From positions 62,001 to 126,000 of the forward strand of contig NZ_LQPI01000046.1 in the NCBI RefSeq assembly GCF_002101775.1: a stretch of DNA of 64,000 nt, written 5' to 3'. The stretch's first letter is position 1; each line of letters opens with the position of its first letter. The notes under the pieces were generated by a model. It searched no databases. It was given only the letters and a program-made list of their open reading frames with translations, and was not told the origin of the DNA. The position numbers were made by a program, and so were the translations under genes. Shown here one piece after another: positions 34,538 to 48,630 of this stretch. Source of the stretch: Mycolicibacter nonchromogenicus (GTDB lineage Bacteria > Actinomycetota > Actinomycetes > Mycobacteriales > Mycobacteriaceae).

Positions 34538-36580
34538 GTGCCGGGCCGAATCGAGGTCGATGGCGTTACGCCGGTGGTGTCCTGCGGCAGGCAACCCGCC
34601 AAGGCAGTGGTCGGGGAGACGGTGCCGGTCGCCGCCACCGTGTGGCGTGAGGGACACGATGTCCTTGCCGCGACCCTGGTGGCGCGCTGTCTCGGTAGCG
34701 ACCCGGCGTCGCAGCCGGGTGCCGAGGAACAGGCGGTGTCTCGCTCGCAGCCGGTGTTGCTGCCGATGCGGGCGGGTGATGAGCCGTTCGTCTTTCACGG
34801 TCAGTTCGTCCCGGACCGGCCCGGAATGTGGGCTTTTCGGGTCGACGGATGGACCGATTCGGTCCGCAGCTGGCGCAATACGGTGCTTGCCAAGCTGGAC
34901 GCCGGCCAGGGTGAGGCCGAGTTGTCCAATGATCTGTTGATCGGCGCCGAGCTGCTGGACCGGGCCGCTGCGGCCATGCCCCCCAGCCGGCGCCGGCCCG
35001 TGGTGGTGGCTGCCGCTGCGTTGCGCGAACCCGGCGACCGGGTGGTGCGGTCGGCGCCGGCGCTGTCGGAGGAGGTCACCCAGCTGGTCACCTGCCATCC
35101 GCTGCGGGACCTGCTCACCCGAGGTCAGCAGTACCGGATCTGGGTGGATCGCCCGCTGGCGCGATTCAGCTCCTGGTACGAGATGTTTCCGCGCTCCACC
35201 GGGGGATGGGACTCCGCGGGTGCTCCAGTACACGGCACGCTGGCCACCGCGGCGTCGGAGCTGCCGCGGATCGCCGAGATGGGGTTCGACGTGGTGTACC
35301 TGCCGCCGATCCACCCGATCGGGAAGGTGCACCGAAAAGGCCGCAACAACGCCGCGGTGGCCGAGCCCGGCGATGTCGGGTCGCCGTGGGCGATCGGCAG
35401 CGACGAGGGCGGCCACGATGCAGTGCACCCCGAGCTGGGAACACTCGATGATTTCGACCAATTCGTCGCCAGCGCCGCAGAACTCGGCTTAGAGGTCGCC
35501 CTGGATCTGGCGTTGCAGTGCGCTCCCGATCACCCGTGGGTCCGGCGCCACCGTCAATGGTTCACCGAGTTGCCGGACGGGACGATCGCCTACGCGGAGA
35601 ATCCGCCGAAGAAATACCAGGATATCTACCCGCTGAATTTCGACAACGATCCGGCCGGCCTGCATGCCGAGGTGCTTCGGGTGGTGCAGTTCTGGATCCG
35701 GCACGGGGTCAAGGTGTTTCGGGTCGACAATCCCCATACCAAACCGCCTGGGTTCTGGGCATGGTTGATCGCCACCGTGAAGGCCACCGACCCCGAGGTG
35801 CTGTTCCTGTCCGAGGCCTTCACCCCGCCGGCCCGGCAATATGGTCTGGCCAAGCTCGGCTTCACCCAGTCCTACACCTATTTCACCTGGCGCACTTCCA
35901 AGGCTGAGCTGGTGGAGTTCGGTGAGGAGATCGCCGAATTGGCGGATTTTCGCCGACCGAATCTGTTCGTCAACACCCCGGACATCCTGCACGCCAGTCT
36001 GCAGCATCACGGTCCCGGCATGTTCGCTATCCGGGCAGTGCTGGCCGCGACGATGGGCCCCTCGTGGGGGGTGTATTCCGGCTATGAGCTGTTCGAACAC
36101 GAGGCGCTGCATGAGGGAAGCGAAGAATACCTTCATTCGGAGAAGTACGAACTGCGTCCTCGCGACTTCGCCGCAGCGCGCAGTGAGGACAGATCGCTGG
36201 AGCCGTTCATCGGTGCGCTCAACGCCGTTCGGCGGCGGCATCCAGCCCTGCAGCAGCTGCGCACCCTGCATTTCCATCACGTCGACAACGACGCGATTTT
36301 GGCCTACAGCAAATTCGATCCGGCCAGTGGTGACACGGTGCTGGTGGTGGTGACGTTGAACGCGTTCGCTGCCGAGGAGGCGACGCTGTCGCTCGACATG
36401 GCGGCGCTGGGTATGGCGCCCTACGAGCGGTTCTGGGTGCGCGACGAAATCAGCGGGGAGGAATACCAATGGGGGCAGGACAATTACGTGCGGCTCGACC
36501 CGAGTCGAGCGGTCGCCCACATCATCAACATGCCGGTGATGAGTGCGCAGGCGCGAACCGAGCTGTTGCATCGGAGGTGA
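34538..36580 (+). CDS. glgE: Alpha-1,4-glucan:maltose-1-phosphate maltosyltransferase
   Basis: GlgE extends alpha-1,4-glucan by transferring maltose from maltose 1-phosphate. The 680-residue GH13_3 protein has an N-terminal beta-sandwich and dimerisation domains (about 1-200), the catalytic barrel starting near YEMFPRS, nucleophile Asp397 ([10 protein letters not shown]) and acid Glu426 (FLSEAF), and [16 protein letters not shown] start with GGAGTC upstream. glgB follows after seven bases. In M. tuberculosis loss of GlgE poisons cells with maltose 1-phosphate. First gene of the cluster. Confidence 0.96.
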   Translation: MPGRIEVDGVTPVVSCGRQPAKAVVGETVPVAATVWREGHDVLAATLVARCLGSDPASQPGAEEQAVSRSQPVLLPMRAGDEPFVFHGQFVPDRPGMWAFRVDGWTDSVRSWRNTVLAKLDAGQGEAELSNDLLIGAELLDRAAAAMPPSRRRPVVVAAAALREPGDRVVRSAPALSEEVTQLVTCHPLRDLLTRGQQYRIWVDRPLARFSSWYEMFPRSTGGWDSAGAPVHGTLATAASELPRIAEMGFDVVYLPPIHPIGKVHRKGRNNAAVAEPGDVGSPWAIGSDEGGHDAVHPELGTLDDFDQFVASAAELGLEVALDLALQCAPDHPWVRRHRQWFTELPDGTIAYAENPPKKYQDIYPLNFDNDPAGLHAEVLRVVQFWIRHGVKVFRVDNPHTKPPGFWAWLIATVKATDPEVLFLSEAFTPPARQYGLAKLGFTQSYTYFTWRTSKAELVEFGEEIAELADFRRPNLFVNTPDILHASLQHHGPGMFAIRAVLAATMGPSWGVYSGYELFEHEALHEGSEEYLHSEKYELRPRDFAAARSEDRSLEPFIGALNAVRRRHPALQQLRTLHFHHVDNDAILAYSKFDPASGDTVLVVVTLNAFAAEEATLSLDMAALGMAPYERFWVRDEISGEEYQWGQDNYVRLDPSRAVAHIINMPVMSAQARTELLHRR

Positions 36581-36587
36581 GGACCCG

Positions 36588-38822
36588 ATGACCCGCATCA
36601 AACACCAGGCCGGTGGGCTTCAGCTCCATCCCGAGGATCTCGATCGGCTGATGGCGGGCGTGCACTATGACCCGCATGCGATCCTCGGCGCCCACGACGA
36701 CGGTGAGCGCACCGTGATCCGAGCTCTGCGCCCGGGCGCGAGTGCGGTGGCGGTTGTGGTTGGCGCTGACCGGATCCCGATGCAACACCTGGGTGACGGG
36801 CTGTTCGCCGTGACGCTGTCCTTCGCCGACCTGATCGACTATCGGCTGCAGATCGACTACCCCGGCGCCGCGGAACCGCAGACAGTGGCCGACGGGTACC
36901 GCTTCCTGCCGACGCTGGGCGAGATCGACCTGCACCTGTTCGGCGAGGGGCGACACGAGCGGCTGTGGGAGGTGCTTGGCGCGCATCCGCGCACGTTCAC
37001 CACCCCGGACGGGACGGTGGCGGGCGTGTCCTTCGCGGTGTGGGCGCCCAACGCCCGGGGAGTGGGGCTGATCAGTGACACCACCGGCTGGGACGGCATC
37101 GGAGCGCCCATGCGAGCACTCGGATCTTCCGGTGTGTGGGAGCTGTTCTGGCCGGGATTTCCCATCGACGGTCTGTACAAGTTTCGGGTTCACGGCGCCG
37201 ACGATGTGGTCACCGAACGAGCCGACCCGATGGCGTTCGCCGCGGAAACCCCGCCGCACACCGCGTCACGCGTCACCACCAGTCGCTATACCTGGCAAGA
37301 CGGCGATTGGATGGATCGGCGGGCCACGGCGAATCCGGCGCTCGAAGCGATGAGCATCTATGAGGTGCACCTCGGGTCCTGGCGGCCGGGGCTGAGCTAC
37401 CGCCGGCTCGCCACCGAACTGACCGACTACGTCGCGGAGCAGGGGTTCACCCACGTCGAACTGCTGCCGGTCGCCGAGCACCCGTTCGGCGGATCATGGG
37501 GCTATCAGGTCACCTCGTACTACGCGCCGACGGCACGATTCGGTACGCCCGACGACTTTCGCTTCTTGGTCGACGCGCTGCACGGCGACGGTATCGGAGT
37601 CATCGTGGACTGGGTGCCCGCACACTTTCCCAAGGATGCCTGGGCGTTGGGACGGTTCGACGGCACCCCGCTGTATGAGCACGCGGACCCGCGCCGCGGT
37701 GAACAACTCGACTGGGGCACCTACGTCTTCGACTTCGGCCGACCCGAGGTGCGCAACTTTCTGGTGGCCAATGCGCTGTACTGGCTGCTGGAGTTCCACA
37801 TCGACGGGCTGCGAGTGGACGCCGTGGCATCGATGCTCTACCTGGACTACTCGCGGCCCCAGGGCGGTTGGACACCCAACATCCGCGGCGGTCGAGAGAA
37901 CCTGGAGGCGGTGCAGTTCCTGCAGGAGATGAACGCCACCGCACACAAGTCGGCGCGCGGAATCGTCACCATCGCCGAGGAGTCGACGTCGTGGCCCGGT
38001 GTCTCGAGGCCGACCAGCCTTGGTGGACTCGGCTTTTCGATGAAATGGAACATGGGCTGGATGCACGACACCCTGTCCTACCTCGGCCACGACCCAGTGC
38101 ATCGGTCCTACCATCACCACGAGATGACGTTCTCGATGCTCTATGCCTACAGCGAGAACTTCGTGCTGCCGATCAGCCATGACGAAGTGGTACACGGCAA
38201 AGGCACGCTCTGGAGCCGCATGCCCGGCGATGACCACGCCAAGGCGGCCGGCGTGCGCTGCCTGCTGGCCTACCAGTGGGCGCATCCGGGCAAGCAGCTG
38301 TTGTTCATGGGCCAGGAGTTCGGCCAGCGTGCCGAGTGGTCCGAGGAACGCGGGCTGGACTGGTTCCAGCTCGACTCAGCGGGTGAGGCGGACGGATTCT
38401 CCGCCGGGATCCGGTGCCTGGCCCGTGATCTCAATTCCGCCTACCGCAGCCGCCCCGCGCTGTGGAGTCAAGACACCAGCCCTGCCGGGTACTCCTGGAT
38501 CGATGCCAACGACTCGGCCAACAATGTGCTGAGCTTCCTGCGGTACGCGGCGGACGGATCGGTGCTGGCGGCGGTGTTCAACTTCTCCGGCGTGGCGCAT
38601 GCCGATTATCACCTCGGCCTGCCGTTCGCGGGCCGGTGGCGTGAGGTGCTCAACACCGATGCCGTGGACTACAAGGGCGGGGGCGCAGGCAATTTCGGTG
38701 GCGTGGACGCGGTCGACGAGCCCCGTCACGGTCGTCCCGCCTCTGCGGTACTGGTGCTGCCGCCACTGTCGGCGCTGTGGCTGGAGCCCGTTGACGACCA
38801 GGGTGCTAACTCAGCCGGCTGA
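36588..38822 (+). CDS. glgB: 1,4-alpha-glucan branching enzyme
   Basis: GlgB introduces alpha-1,6 branches into linear glucan made by GlgE or GlgA. The 744-residue protein has an N-terminal CBM48 region, GH13 barrel with nucleophile Asp411 (GLRVDAVAS) and acid Glu464 (TIAEEST), the same numbering as the M. tuberculosis enzyme, and a C-terminal beta domain. The ATG follows GGAGGTGAGG. Its 3' end overlaps the convergent pep2 by 17 bases. Confidence 0.96.
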   Translation: MTRIKHQAGGLQLHPEDLDRLMAGVHYDPHAILGAHDDGERTVIRALRPGASAVAVVVGADRIPMQHLGDGLFAVTLSFADLIDYRLQIDYPGAAEPQTVADGYRFLPTLGEIDLHLFGEGRHERLWEVLGAHPRTFTTPDGTVAGVSFAVWAPNARGVGLISDTTGWDGIGAPMRALGSSGVWELFWPGFPIDGLYKFRVHGADDVVTERADPMAFAAETPPHTASRVTTSRYTWQDGDWMDRRATANPALEAMSIYEVHLGSWRPGLSYRRLATELTDYVAEQGFTHVELLPVAEHPFGGSWGYQVTSYYAPTARFGTPDDFRFLVDALHGDGIGVIVDWVPAHFPKDAWALGRFDGTPLYEHADPRRGEQLDWGTYVFDFGRPEVRNFLVANALYWLLEFHIDGLRVDAVASMLYLDYSRPQGGWTPNIRGGRENLEAVQFLQEMNATAHKSARGIVTIAEESTSWPGVSRPTSLGGLGFSMKWNMGWMHDTLSYLGHDPVHRSYHHHEMTFSMLYAYSENFVLPISHDEVVHGKGTLWSRMPGDDHAKAAGVRCLLAYQWAHPGKQLLFMGQEFGQRAEWSEERGLDWFQLDSAGEADGFSAGIRCLARDLNSAYRSRPALWSQDTSPAGYSWIDANDSANNVLSFLRYAADGSVLAAVFNFSGVAHADYHLGLPFAGRWREVLNTDAVDYKGGGAGNFGGVDAVDEPRHGRPASAVLVLPPLSALWLEPVDDQGANSAG

Positions 38823-40158
38823 GTGCCCGCAGCGGAATCGGCAGCCAAGACGGTCGGTGCCGGGCTTCATAACCGGCCTCATAAACCGCCTTGTCCACTT
38901 CGTAGGCGGTCAACAGCGCCGCGTTGTCTCGCGGATCGGTGCCCGACTCCGACCCATAGCCCTCGCAGAACGCGCTACAGCAGCGGTCCAGCCACTCACG
39001 CGCCCGGGTGGCCAGTTGACGGTCTTGGCCTTCGCGCGACAGGTCGGCCAGTTTCCCGTACGCGGCGTACTCGTAGGACCGCAGGACGCCGGCGACATCG
39101 CGCAGCGGCGAGTCCGGCCTGCGACGTTCCGACAGCGGTGCGCCCGGCTCACCTTCGAAGTCGATCAACAGCCACCCGTTGGGGGTGCGCAGCACCTGAC
39201 CCAGATGCAGGTCACCGTGGACTCGTTGCACCGTGATGGACTCACCGGCCAGCGCGGCGAACCGCTCTTCGATGGCGGCCAGGTGGGGGCGTACTTCGGG
39301 CACCGTCTCCGCCGTCGCCCTCAGCCGCGACAACAGCAACTCGGCCGGGAAGACCGATTCCGAAGTCCCGAGGCTCTCGGCCAGCGTCCGGTGCACCGAT
39401 GCGACAGCCTCCCCGAGCCGGTACGACTCGCCGGCGAAGTCGCCACCCACCTCATAGGCGTACAGGTCGGCTTCGGCGAACAGGTCGCGAACGCTCGCGG
39501 TCGCCATCGCCCAGCCTTCGGCCGAGTTCATCGCGTATTCGCTGACCATTCCCAACGCGTAGGGCAGCTCGCCGGAATCGCCCGGCAACTCGATCTGGTA
39601 GGAGCCGAACAGGCGCGGAACATGGGGATTGCCGGCGCGGCCCAGCGCCGCGTTGAGTTCGATGTCCGGATTGATCCCAGCTCTGATCCGCCGAAAAACC
39701 TTGAGGACCACCTTTTCCTCGACGATGACGCTGGTGTTGCTCTGCTCGGCCTCCGACACCCGCGAATCAGCCTGAACCGGCAGCGACACCCCCGGTTCCG
39801 GGATAAACGTGACGTCACCGCGCTGAGCCGACGAATCGATCAGCGACAACAAGGTTCGGGTCGCGGCAGCGTCGTAGAGAGCGTCGTAGGCGGTACGCCC
39901 GCGATAGCTGCCGATCGTGGCGGCCTGGGCGTACTCCGGTGCCAGGTCCACGTCCCAGCTGACGATCACCTGGTAGCGGTCGGCGGCGCCGTCGGTGTAG
40001 CTGACGTCGATCAGTACCAGCTGCAGCCCGCCTCCCAACTCCTCCACCACGACGGGATCAGCCGTCGCCAGTTGCCGATTCCGTCCCGCATACCAGCGTC
40101 GGGTCGGTAGCCATTCCGACCACGGCAGGCCCGCTGGTTCGCCGGTATCACCGGTCAT
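38806..40158 (-). CDS. pep2: Maltokinase Pep2 (Mak)
   Basis: Maltokinase phosphorylates maltose to maltose 1-phosphate, the GlgE donor. The 450-residue protein has the N-terminal cap ([16 protein letters not shown]), the kinase Lys region [11 protein letters not shown], the catalytic loop [13 protein letters not shown] and metal-binding IDFEGEP. The ATG at 40158 overlaps the treS stop (ATGA), so the pair is coupled; an in-frame start 24 bases upstream within treS is less likely. In some actinobacteria TreS and Pep2 are fused; here they are separate. Confidence 0.95.
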   Translation of the reverse strand: MTGDTGEPAGLPWSEWLPTRRWYAGRNRQLATADPVVVEELGGGLQLVLIDVSYTDGAADRYQVIVSWDVDLAPEYAQAATIGSYRGRTAYDALYDAAATRTLLSLIDSSAQRGDVTFIPEPGVSLPVQADSRVSEAEQSNTSVIVEEKVVLKVFRRIRAGINPDIELNAALGRAGNPHVPRLFGSYQIELPGDSGELPYALGMVSEYAMNSAEGWAMATASVRDLFAEADLYAYEVGGDFAGESYRLGEAVASVHRTLAESLGTSESVFPAELLLSRLRATAETVPEVRPHLAAIEERFAALAGESITVQRVHGDLHLGQVLRTPNGWLLIDFEGEPGAPLSERRRPDSPLRDVAGVLRSYEYAAYGKLADLSREGQDRQLATRAREWLDRCCSAFCEGYGSESGTDPRDNAALLTAYEVDKAVYEAGYEARHRPSWLPIPLRALSRLS

Positions 40159-41954
40159 GACAGGTCCTCCTTCTGCTCGCATGGCTCACACAACTGAAAC
40201 CAGTAGAAGCCGTGCCCGGGCAGCGTAAGCAGATATGGCAGCTTTCCTATTCGGGGAAACTCCACCGAACCGGTGAGTTCCACGGGGGTATGACCGTCCC
40301 AGTGCTGCAGATTCAATTCGATCGGCTGCGGAAACCGGGACAGGTTGTTGACACACAGGACCGTGTCCCCGTCTTCGCCCGAGATCTCGCGAACGTAGGC
40401 CAGCACCGACGGATTGGACCCGCCCAGTTCGCGAAACCCGCCGAGTGCAAAGGCCTCATACCGGCGCCGAATGGCGAGCATGGTGCGGGTCCAGTTCAGC
40501 AACGACGTCGAGGTGTCGCGCTGCGATTCGACGTTGACCGACTGATGGCCATAGACCGCGTCTTGAATGGGCGGCAGGTAGAGCCTGCCCGGGTTGGCTG
40601 TGGAGAACCCGGCGTTGCGGTCCGGTGTCCACTGCATCGGGGTGCGAACCGCGTCGCGGTCGCCGAGCCAGATGATGTCGCCCATCCCTATTTCGTCGCC
40701 GTAGTAGAGGATCGGTGAGCCCGGTAACGACAGCAACAGGGCGGTGAACAGTTCGATCTGGTTGCGGTCTTTGTCCAACAGTGGAGCCAGCCGGCGCCGG
40801 ATCCCCACGTTGGCCTTCATCCGCGGGTCTTTGGCGTATTCGGCGTACATGTAGTCGCGTTCGTCGTCGGTGACCATCTCCAACGTCAACTCGTCATGGT
40901 TGCGCAGGAAGATTCCCCATTGCGCCAGGTGCGGTATCGGCGGTGTCTGCGCCATGATCTCCGAGATCGGGAACCGGGACTCACGACGCACGGCCATGAA
41001 AATGCGTGGCATCAGCGGGAAGTGGAACGCCATGTGGCATTCATCGCCGCCGGTTTTGGGGTTGCCGAAGTATTCGACCACGTCGGTGGGCCACTGATTG
41101 GCCTCGGCCAGCAGAACCCTGCCCGGGAATTCGTCATCGACGACTTTGCGGCATCGCTTCAGGAAATCATGTGTCTCAGGCAGGTTTTCGCAGTTCGTTC
41201 CCTCTCTCTCGAACAGGTACGGCACCGCGTCCAACCGAAACCCGTCGATGCCGAGGTTCAGCCAGAACCGCAGCACATCAATCATGGCGTCCTGCACGGC
41301 GGGATTGTCATAGTTCAGGTCGGGCTGGTGGGAGAAGAACCGGTGCCAATAGAACTGCTTGCGCACCGCGTCAAACGTCCAGTTGGACTCCTCGGTGTCG
41401 ACGAAGATGATCCGGGCGTCGGCGTACCGCTCGCTGGTGTCGCTCCACACGTAGTAGTCGCCATAGGGGCCGTCCGGGTCCTGCCGGGACTGTTGAAACC
41501 AGGGGTGGCTGTCCGAGGTGTGGTTCATCACTAGGTCGGTGATGACCCGGATGCCGCGGCGGTGCGCAGCGTCGAGCAGTTCGACGAAATCATCGACCGT
41601 GCCGAACTCCGGCAGAACCTTGTAGAAATCCCGGATGTCGTAACCGCCGTCGCGTAGCGGTGAGTCGTAGAACGGCGGCAGCCACAGACAGTCAACGCCG
41701 AGCCATTGCAGATAGTCCAGCCGCTCGGTCAGGCCCCGCAGGTCGCCGACGCCATCCCCGTTGGAGTCGTAGAACGCCCGGACCAGCACCTCGTAGAACA
41801 CCGCTCGTTTGAACCAGATGGGGTCGGCAGGCAGGGCCGCGGCATCGCCGAAGTCGTCCGCGTTCGGGTGCTCGACGATGCCGTCCTCGACATGACTGCC
41901 TGCCGCGGGGTCGGCCGGATCCACGGCGGATTCGTTGTCAGCGTCGATGGCCAT
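40155..41954 (-). CDS. treS: Trehalose synthase (maltose-trehalose isomerase)
   Basis: TreS interconverts trehalose and maltose; with Pep2 it commits trehalose to glucan. The 599-residue GH13_16 protein has [12 protein letters not shown], nucleophile Asp242 (GFRLDAVPY), acid Glu284 (LLAEANQWP), FLRNHDEL and the calcium-site region of TreS. Length is close to M. tuberculosis TreS (601). It is the middle gene of malQ-treS-pep2, 30 bases after malQ and overlapping pep2 by four. Confidence 0.96.
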   Translation of the reverse strand: MAIDADNESAVDPADPAAGSHVEDGIVEHPNADDFGDAAALPADPIWFKRAVFYEVLVRAFYDSNGDGVGDLRGLTERLDYLQWLGVDCLWLPPFYDSPLRDGGYDIRDFYKVLPEFGTVDDFVELLDAAHRRGIRVITDLVMNHTSDSHPWFQQSRQDPDGPYGDYYVWSDTSERYADARIIFVDTEESNWTFDAVRKQFYWHRFFSHQPDLNYDNPAVQDAMIDVLRFWLNLGIDGFRLDAVPYLFEREGTNCENLPETHDFLKRCRKVVDDEFPGRVLLAEANQWPTDVVEYFGNPKTGGDECHMAFHFPLMPRIFMAVRRESRFPISEIMAQTPPIPHLAQWGIFLRNHDELTLEMVTDDERDYMYAEYAKDPRMKANVGIRRRLAPLLDKDRNQIELFTALLLSLPGSPILYYGDEIGMGDIIWLGDRDAVRTPMQWTPDRNAGFSTANPGRLYLPPIQDAVYGHQSVNVESQRDTSTSLLNWTRTMLAIRRRYEAFALGGFRELGGSNPSVLAYVREISGEDGDTVLCVNNLSRFPQPIELNLQHWDGHTPVELTGSVEFPRIGKLPYLLTLPGHGFYWFQLCEPCEQKEDLS

Positions 41955-41984
41955 ATCTCGACGTGTACCCCCTTCCGGACATGA

Positions 41985-43982
41985 TTACCTTGCAGACGTC
42001 TGACCGCCTGGATCGTCGGTGAACATCGCTGCGGTTCGGGCGATCCGCGGATCGGTCTGCAACTGCTCGAGAGGCTGCGGCAACGGCAGCCGCCAGTTCG
42101 GATATTGATCCACGGTGCCGGGCAGGTTGGGCTGACGAGGCTCGGCCAGCACGTCATAGAGCGAGACCAGTTTCAGCCGGCTCGGCGTGGCGGCCAGAAA
42201 GCGGTGCATCGCGTCGATGATTAGCGACTCATCGGGAGCCAGATCGTCGTCGTCGAGAAACCCTTCGGAACGCAGCAGTGCCAGCCATTCGGCTCGTTCC
42301 TGCTCGGCGGCGTCCTGTGCGGCCGCCACGTCGTCGAGCAGACCGCGCTCGGCGCGCGCCCGCACGTGTTCGGTGCGGAAGAATCCGGCAGCGGTGGGCA
42401 AGTCGTGGGTGGAGATGCTGGCAGCCACCCGTGACGGCCAGTTCGCCGGTGGCAGCAACGGCTGGCCGGGCACCGAGTCATCACGAGTGAACCAGGAGAC
42501 CGCGCACCCCAGCATGGCGTTGTCGGCCAGTGCGCGGGTGACTTCCGGTTCGACGGTTCCCAGGTCCTCGCCTATGACGACCGCGTTGGCGCGATGCGCC
42601 TCCAGTGCCAGAACCGCGAGCATGACGTCGGCGTCGTAGTGCACGTAGGTGCCGCGGTCGGGGCTTTCGCCCGGCGGGATCCACCACAGCCGCCACAGGC
42701 CGGCGACGTGATCGATGCGCACACCGTCGGCGTGGGCCAGCACGGCGCGCAGCATGTCGCGCACCGCGCGATAGCCGGTGGCCGCCAGGCGGTCCGGCCG
42801 CCAGGGCGGCAGGCACCAGTCCTGTCCACGAGGGCTGAACGTATCCGGGGGTGCTCCGACGCTGGCCCCAACGGCCAGGACGTCGGCCAGGGCCCACGCA
42901 TCGGCGCCGTCGCCGTCGACGCCGACTGCCAGGTCATGCAACACACCCAATGCCATGCCCGCGTTTTTGGCGGCGTCGCGTACCGCCAGCAGTTGCTGCG
43001 CGCATTGCTGCTGCACCCAGGCATGAAAAGCGACCCGCGGCGCCAGCTGCCGCCGGGCGGCGGCCACCGCGGGTCCGGTCGCATCGCGCAGCGGGGCAGG
43101 CCACCGGGACCACGTACCGCCCTGGCGTTCGGCCAGCGCGCAGTAGGTCGCCCAGTCCCGCAGCGCCCGGGTCTGCACCGACTCGTCGAGCGGGCAGGGC
43201 CGCCCGTCAGCGCGCCAGAGCAACTCCAGGGCCGCGCGCTTGGCGGCCCACACCAGGTCGTAATCGATTCGTGCGGTGTCCGGGGCGACCCGCAGCGCAT
43301 CGACTTCTGCCCGGGTCTCCGGGTCGGCGCGGCGGTAGGCGTCCAGGTCTTCGATGTGCAGGGCCAGTGGGTTGGCGAACCGCCGGCTCGACGGGGTATA
43401 CGGTGACGGCTGCATCGGGTGCGTGGGCCCCGGCGCGTGCAGCGGATTGAGCAGCACCGCCCCGGCGCCGTGTTCGGCGGCGGTCCAGGTCACCCAATCC
43501 CGCAGGTCGGACAGGTCGCCGATGCCCCAGGAACCTGCCGAGCGCAGCGCATACAGCTGCAGCATCCAGCCCCAGGTGGCCGGTGCCCGCGGAGCCCGGG
43601 CGGGAGCCGCCACCAGCGTGACTTCCTGCCCATTGCGCAGCGCGAGTTGATACCAGCCCGGTGGCAGGTCGGCGGGCAGTTCATCGCGAACCGGCGTGCG
43701 CACGCCGTCCTCGCTCACCAATGCGGTGGCTCCGGCGAACGGCAGCGGGCGCCCGGTTAACCGCACGGCGGCAGTCGGCGGCGAAACGCTCACCCGCTCG
43801 CGTTCGGCCAACTTGATCAACTCGTGGCGACGATCGGCTGCGGTGCCGGCCTCGACGTCGAGCAGCCGGAGAACCCGGACCACGACGTCGGCGTCCACCT
43901 GCACCAACTCGCGCCGTTCGTTGCGATAGGCAGTGGCGACGCCGTGCGCCGCTGCCAGCCGGCGTAGGTCATCGGGCGCCAC
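41985..43982 (-). CDS. malQ: 4-alpha-glucanotransferase (amylomaltase)
   Basis: MalQ transfers glucan segments between malto-oligosaccharides, producing longer chains and glucose. The 665-residue GH77 protein has an N-terminal domain of about 130 residues typical for actinobacterial MalQ, SAGSWGIGDLSDL, PSPYTPSSRRF, nucleophile region DGVRIDHVAGLWRLWW, acid region VIGEDLGTVEPEV and STHDLPT. GTG start at 43982. It diverges from glgX with a 151-base gap and heads the malQ-treS-pep2 operon. M. tuberculosis malQ (Rv1781c) is elsewhere in that genome. Confidence 0.94.
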   Translation of the reverse strand: MAPDDLRRLAAAHGVATAYRNERRELVQVDADVVVRVLRLLDVEAGTAADRRHELIKLAERERVSVSPPTAAVRLTGRPLPFAGATALVSEDGVRTPVRDELPADLPPGWYQLALRNGQEVTLVAAPARAPRAPATWGWMLQLYALRSAGSWGIGDLSDLRDWVTWTAAEHGAGAVLLNPLHAPGPTHPMQPSPYTPSSRRFANPLALHIEDLDAYRRADPETRAEVDALRVAPDTARIDYDLVWAAKRAALELLWRADGRPCPLDESVQTRALRDWATYCALAERQGGTWSRWPAPLRDATGPAVAAARRQLAPRVAFHAWVQQQCAQQLLAVRDAAKNAGMALGVLHDLAVGVDGDGADAWALADVLAVGASVGAPPDTFSPRGQDWCLPPWRPDRLAATGYRAVRDMLRAVLAHADGVRIDHVAGLWRLWWIPPGESPDRGTYVHYDADVMLAVLALEAHRANAVVIGEDLGTVEPEVTRALADNAMLGCAVSWFTRDDSVPGQPLLPPANWPSRVAASISTHDLPTAAGFFRTEHVRARAERGLLDDVAAAQDAAEQERAEWLALLRSEGFLDDDDLAPDESLIIDAMHRFLAATPSRLKLVSLYDVLAEPRQPNLPGTVDQYPNWRLPLPQPLEQLQTDPRIARTAAMFTDDPGGQTSAR

Positions 43983-44133
43983 GACAACGCCTATACCCGT
44001 CCGCGGTGCATTTCAACTCTTTCTGGCCAATCGCGGTGTCGTCATTGCCATAGTTTGACCGCCGGGCAGGCGGGTAGCCACAACTCGCGGCGCCATATCG
44101 AGGCGGCGAAACTCCTGACGAGATTGGGTGAGC

Positions 44134-46329
<2,196 letters not shown>

Positions 46330-46332
46330 CGC

Positions 46333-48630
46333 ATGGCCCGGCCGGTACTGTCCACCTACCGGTTACAGCTGCGGGGCGCCGAAAGCGGCTCCGCGTTCAC
46401 CTTCGCCGACGCCGAGAATCTTCTCGACTATCTCGACGCACTGGGCATCTCGCACCTGTACCTCTCGCCGATAATGACCGCGGTCCGCGGATCGTCGCAC
46501 GGCTACGACGTCGTCGATCCGACGACGGTGTCGGCCGAACTGGGCGGCGCGCAGGGTCTGGCGCGGCTGGCGGCAGCGGCGCATGCTCGCGGGATGGGGC
46601 TGATCGTCGACATCGTGCCCAATCACGTCGGGGTGCAAAGGCCCCAGCAGAACCCCTGGTGGTGGGACGTGCTCAAGCACGGCCGGTCCTCCCGGTACGC
46701 CGCGTTCTTCGATATCGACTGGGAGCTCGGTGATGGCCGAATCATCCTGCCGGTGCTGGGATCTGACGACGACGTCGCGGAACTGACCGTCGACGGTGAG
46801 TCACTGTGCCTGGGTGATCTGGTGTTCCCGATCGCGCCCGGAACCGGCGGCGGCAGCGGTGCGCAAGTCCATGATCGCCAGCATTATCGGCTGGTCGGCT
46901 GGCGCCACGGCAGCTGTGGCTACCGCCGCTTCTTCTCGATCACGTCGCTGGCCGGCCTGCGTCAAGAGGACGACAGCGTCTTCGACGCCTGGCACGCCGA
47001 GCCGGCGCGCTGGTTCGAGGCGGGCCTGGTCGATGGCGTGCGAGTCGATCACCCGGACGGGCTGTCGGATCCGCAGGGGTATCTGCAGAGGCTGCGCAGG
47101 CTGATCGGCCCCGACGCCTGGATCGTCGTCGAAAAGATTCTGGCCGTGGACGAGTCGCTCGACCCCAACCTTCCGGTGGCCGGCTCCACCGGTTACGACG
47201 TCCTGCGGGAGATCGGCGGGCTGTTCGTCGACCCGGACGGGGAACCGGCGTTGACCGAGCTCTGCGAGACCGCCGGTGTCGACTACCGCGCGATGCCCGC
47301 CCTGCTGGCCCAGCAGAAGGAGATCGCGGCGGCCAAGACGCTGGGCAGCGAGCTCGCGCGCCTGTGCCGCTGTGTGGTGAGTGCCACCGGCACCGATCAT
47401 CCGTTGCTGCCCGAGGCGATCGCGGCCCTGCTCGGTCACATCGGCGTCTACCGCAGCGATTACCCGGGACTGACGGCGATACTGCCCGCGGCACTGGCGA
47501 ACACCCGTGCGCAGCGGCCGGACTTCGATGCACCGCTGGCGCTCGTCGCGGCGGCGATCGCCGACGGTGGACAAGCCGCGGTGCGGTTACAGCAACTTTG
47601 CGGAGCGGTGACCGCCAAGGCAACCGAAGACTGCATATTCTACCGGGACGCCCGGCTGGTGTCGCTCAACGAAGTCGGCGGCGACCCGCAGTACTTCGGC
47701 GTGGGTTCGGCCGAGTTTCATCACCGGGCCGCCACCCGCGTCCGGCTCTGGCCACACACGATGACCACCTTGTCCACCCACGACACCAAACGCGGCGAGG
47801 ATGTCCGGGCGCGCATCGGCGTGTTGTCGCAGGTGCCGTCGCTGTGGGCGGAGTTCGTCGCCCGGTGGGAATCCAGATCGCCCTCTCCGGATCTGGGCAC
47901 TGGACTCTTCCTGTGGCAGAACATCTTCGGTGTGTGGCCACTCGACGGTCGGGTGAGCACCGCGCTGCGCGAGCGGCTGCACGGCTATGCCGAGAAGGCG
48001 GTTCGCGAAGCGGGCCGGCGCACATCGTGGCATGACCCCGAGGCAGCGTTCGAGGATGCGCTGCACGAGTGGCTCGACGCCATCCTGGACGGGCCTATCG
48101 CAGGCGAGCTGACGCAGTTCGTCGCCGAACTCGCTCCGCACATCGAAAGCGACATCCTGGGCCAGAAGCTCCTGGCCTTGACCGTTCCCGGCGTCCCTGA
48201 CGTCTATCAGGGCACCGAACTGTTCGATGACAGCCTGGTCGACCCGGACAACAGACGGCCAGTCGACTACGCCGTGCGTCGTGAGGCGCTGAAGTCTTTG
48301 CAGCACCGGAAGATGCGGGTGGTGGCCACGGCGTTGCGGATGCGACGAGCACGTCCGGACACCTTCACCGATGGCGGTTATCAGCCCGTGGCGGTGTCAG
48401 GCGCGGCCGGCGAACATGTGGTGGCCTTCTCCCGGGGCACTGACGTGGTGGTGGCGGTCAGCCGATGGACGGTGCGCCTGCAGGGCACCGGATGGGGCGA
48501 CACGGTGGTCGCGTTGCCGCCCGGCACCTGGTCGGATGCACTGGCCGGCGTCAGACACCGGGGAATGGTGCCGGCCGCCGAGTTGTTCACCGAACTCCCG
48601 GTTGCACTGTTGGAGCGTGTCGATGACTGA
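46333..48630 (+). CDS. treY: Maltooligosyl trehalose synthase
   Basis: TreY converts the reducing-end maltose of a glucan chain to a trehalose unit by intramolecular transglycosylation. The 765-residue GH13_26 protein starts STYRLQL, has YLSPIMTAVRGSSHGYDVVDP, IVPNHVG, nucleophile region VDGVRVDHPDGL, acid region WIVVEKIL, and TMTTLSTHDTKRGEDVRAR. Overlaps treZ by eight bases. Confidence 0.95.
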   Translation: MARPVLSTYRLQLRGAESGSAFTFADAENLLDYLDALGISHLYLSPIMTAVRGSSHGYDVVDPTTVSAELGGAQGLARLAAAAHARGMGLIVDIVPNHVGVQRPQQNPWWWDVLKHGRSSRYAAFFDIDWELGDGRIILPVLGSDDDVAELTVDGESLCLGDLVFPIAPGTGGGSGAQVHDRQHYRLVGWRHGSCGYRRFFSITSLAGLRQEDDSVFDAWHAEPARWFEAGLVDGVRVDHPDGLSDPQGYLQRLRRLIGPDAWIVVEKILAVDESLDPNLPVAGSTGYDVLREIGGLFVDPDGEPALTELCETAGVDYRAMPALLAQQKEIAAAKTLGSELARLCRCVVSATGTDHPLLPEAIAALLGHIGVYRSDYPGLTAILPAALANTRAQRPDFDAPLALVAAAIADGGQAAVRLQQLCGAVTAKATEDCIFYRDARLVSLNEVGGDPQYFGVGSAEFHHRAATRVRLWPHTMTTLSTHDTKRGEDVRARIGVLSQVPSLWAEFVARWESRSPSPDLGTGLFLWQNIFGVWPLDGRVSTALRERLHGYAEKAVREAGRRTSWHDPEAAFEDALHEWLDAILDGPIAGELTQFVAELAPHIESDILGQKLLALTVPGVPDVYQGTELFDDSLVDPDNRRPVDYAVRREALKSLQHRKMRVVATALRMRRARPDTFTDGGYQPVAVSGAAGEHVVAFSRGTDVVVAVSRWTVRLQGTGWGDTVVALPPGTWSDALAGVRHRGMVPAAELFTELPVALLERVDD

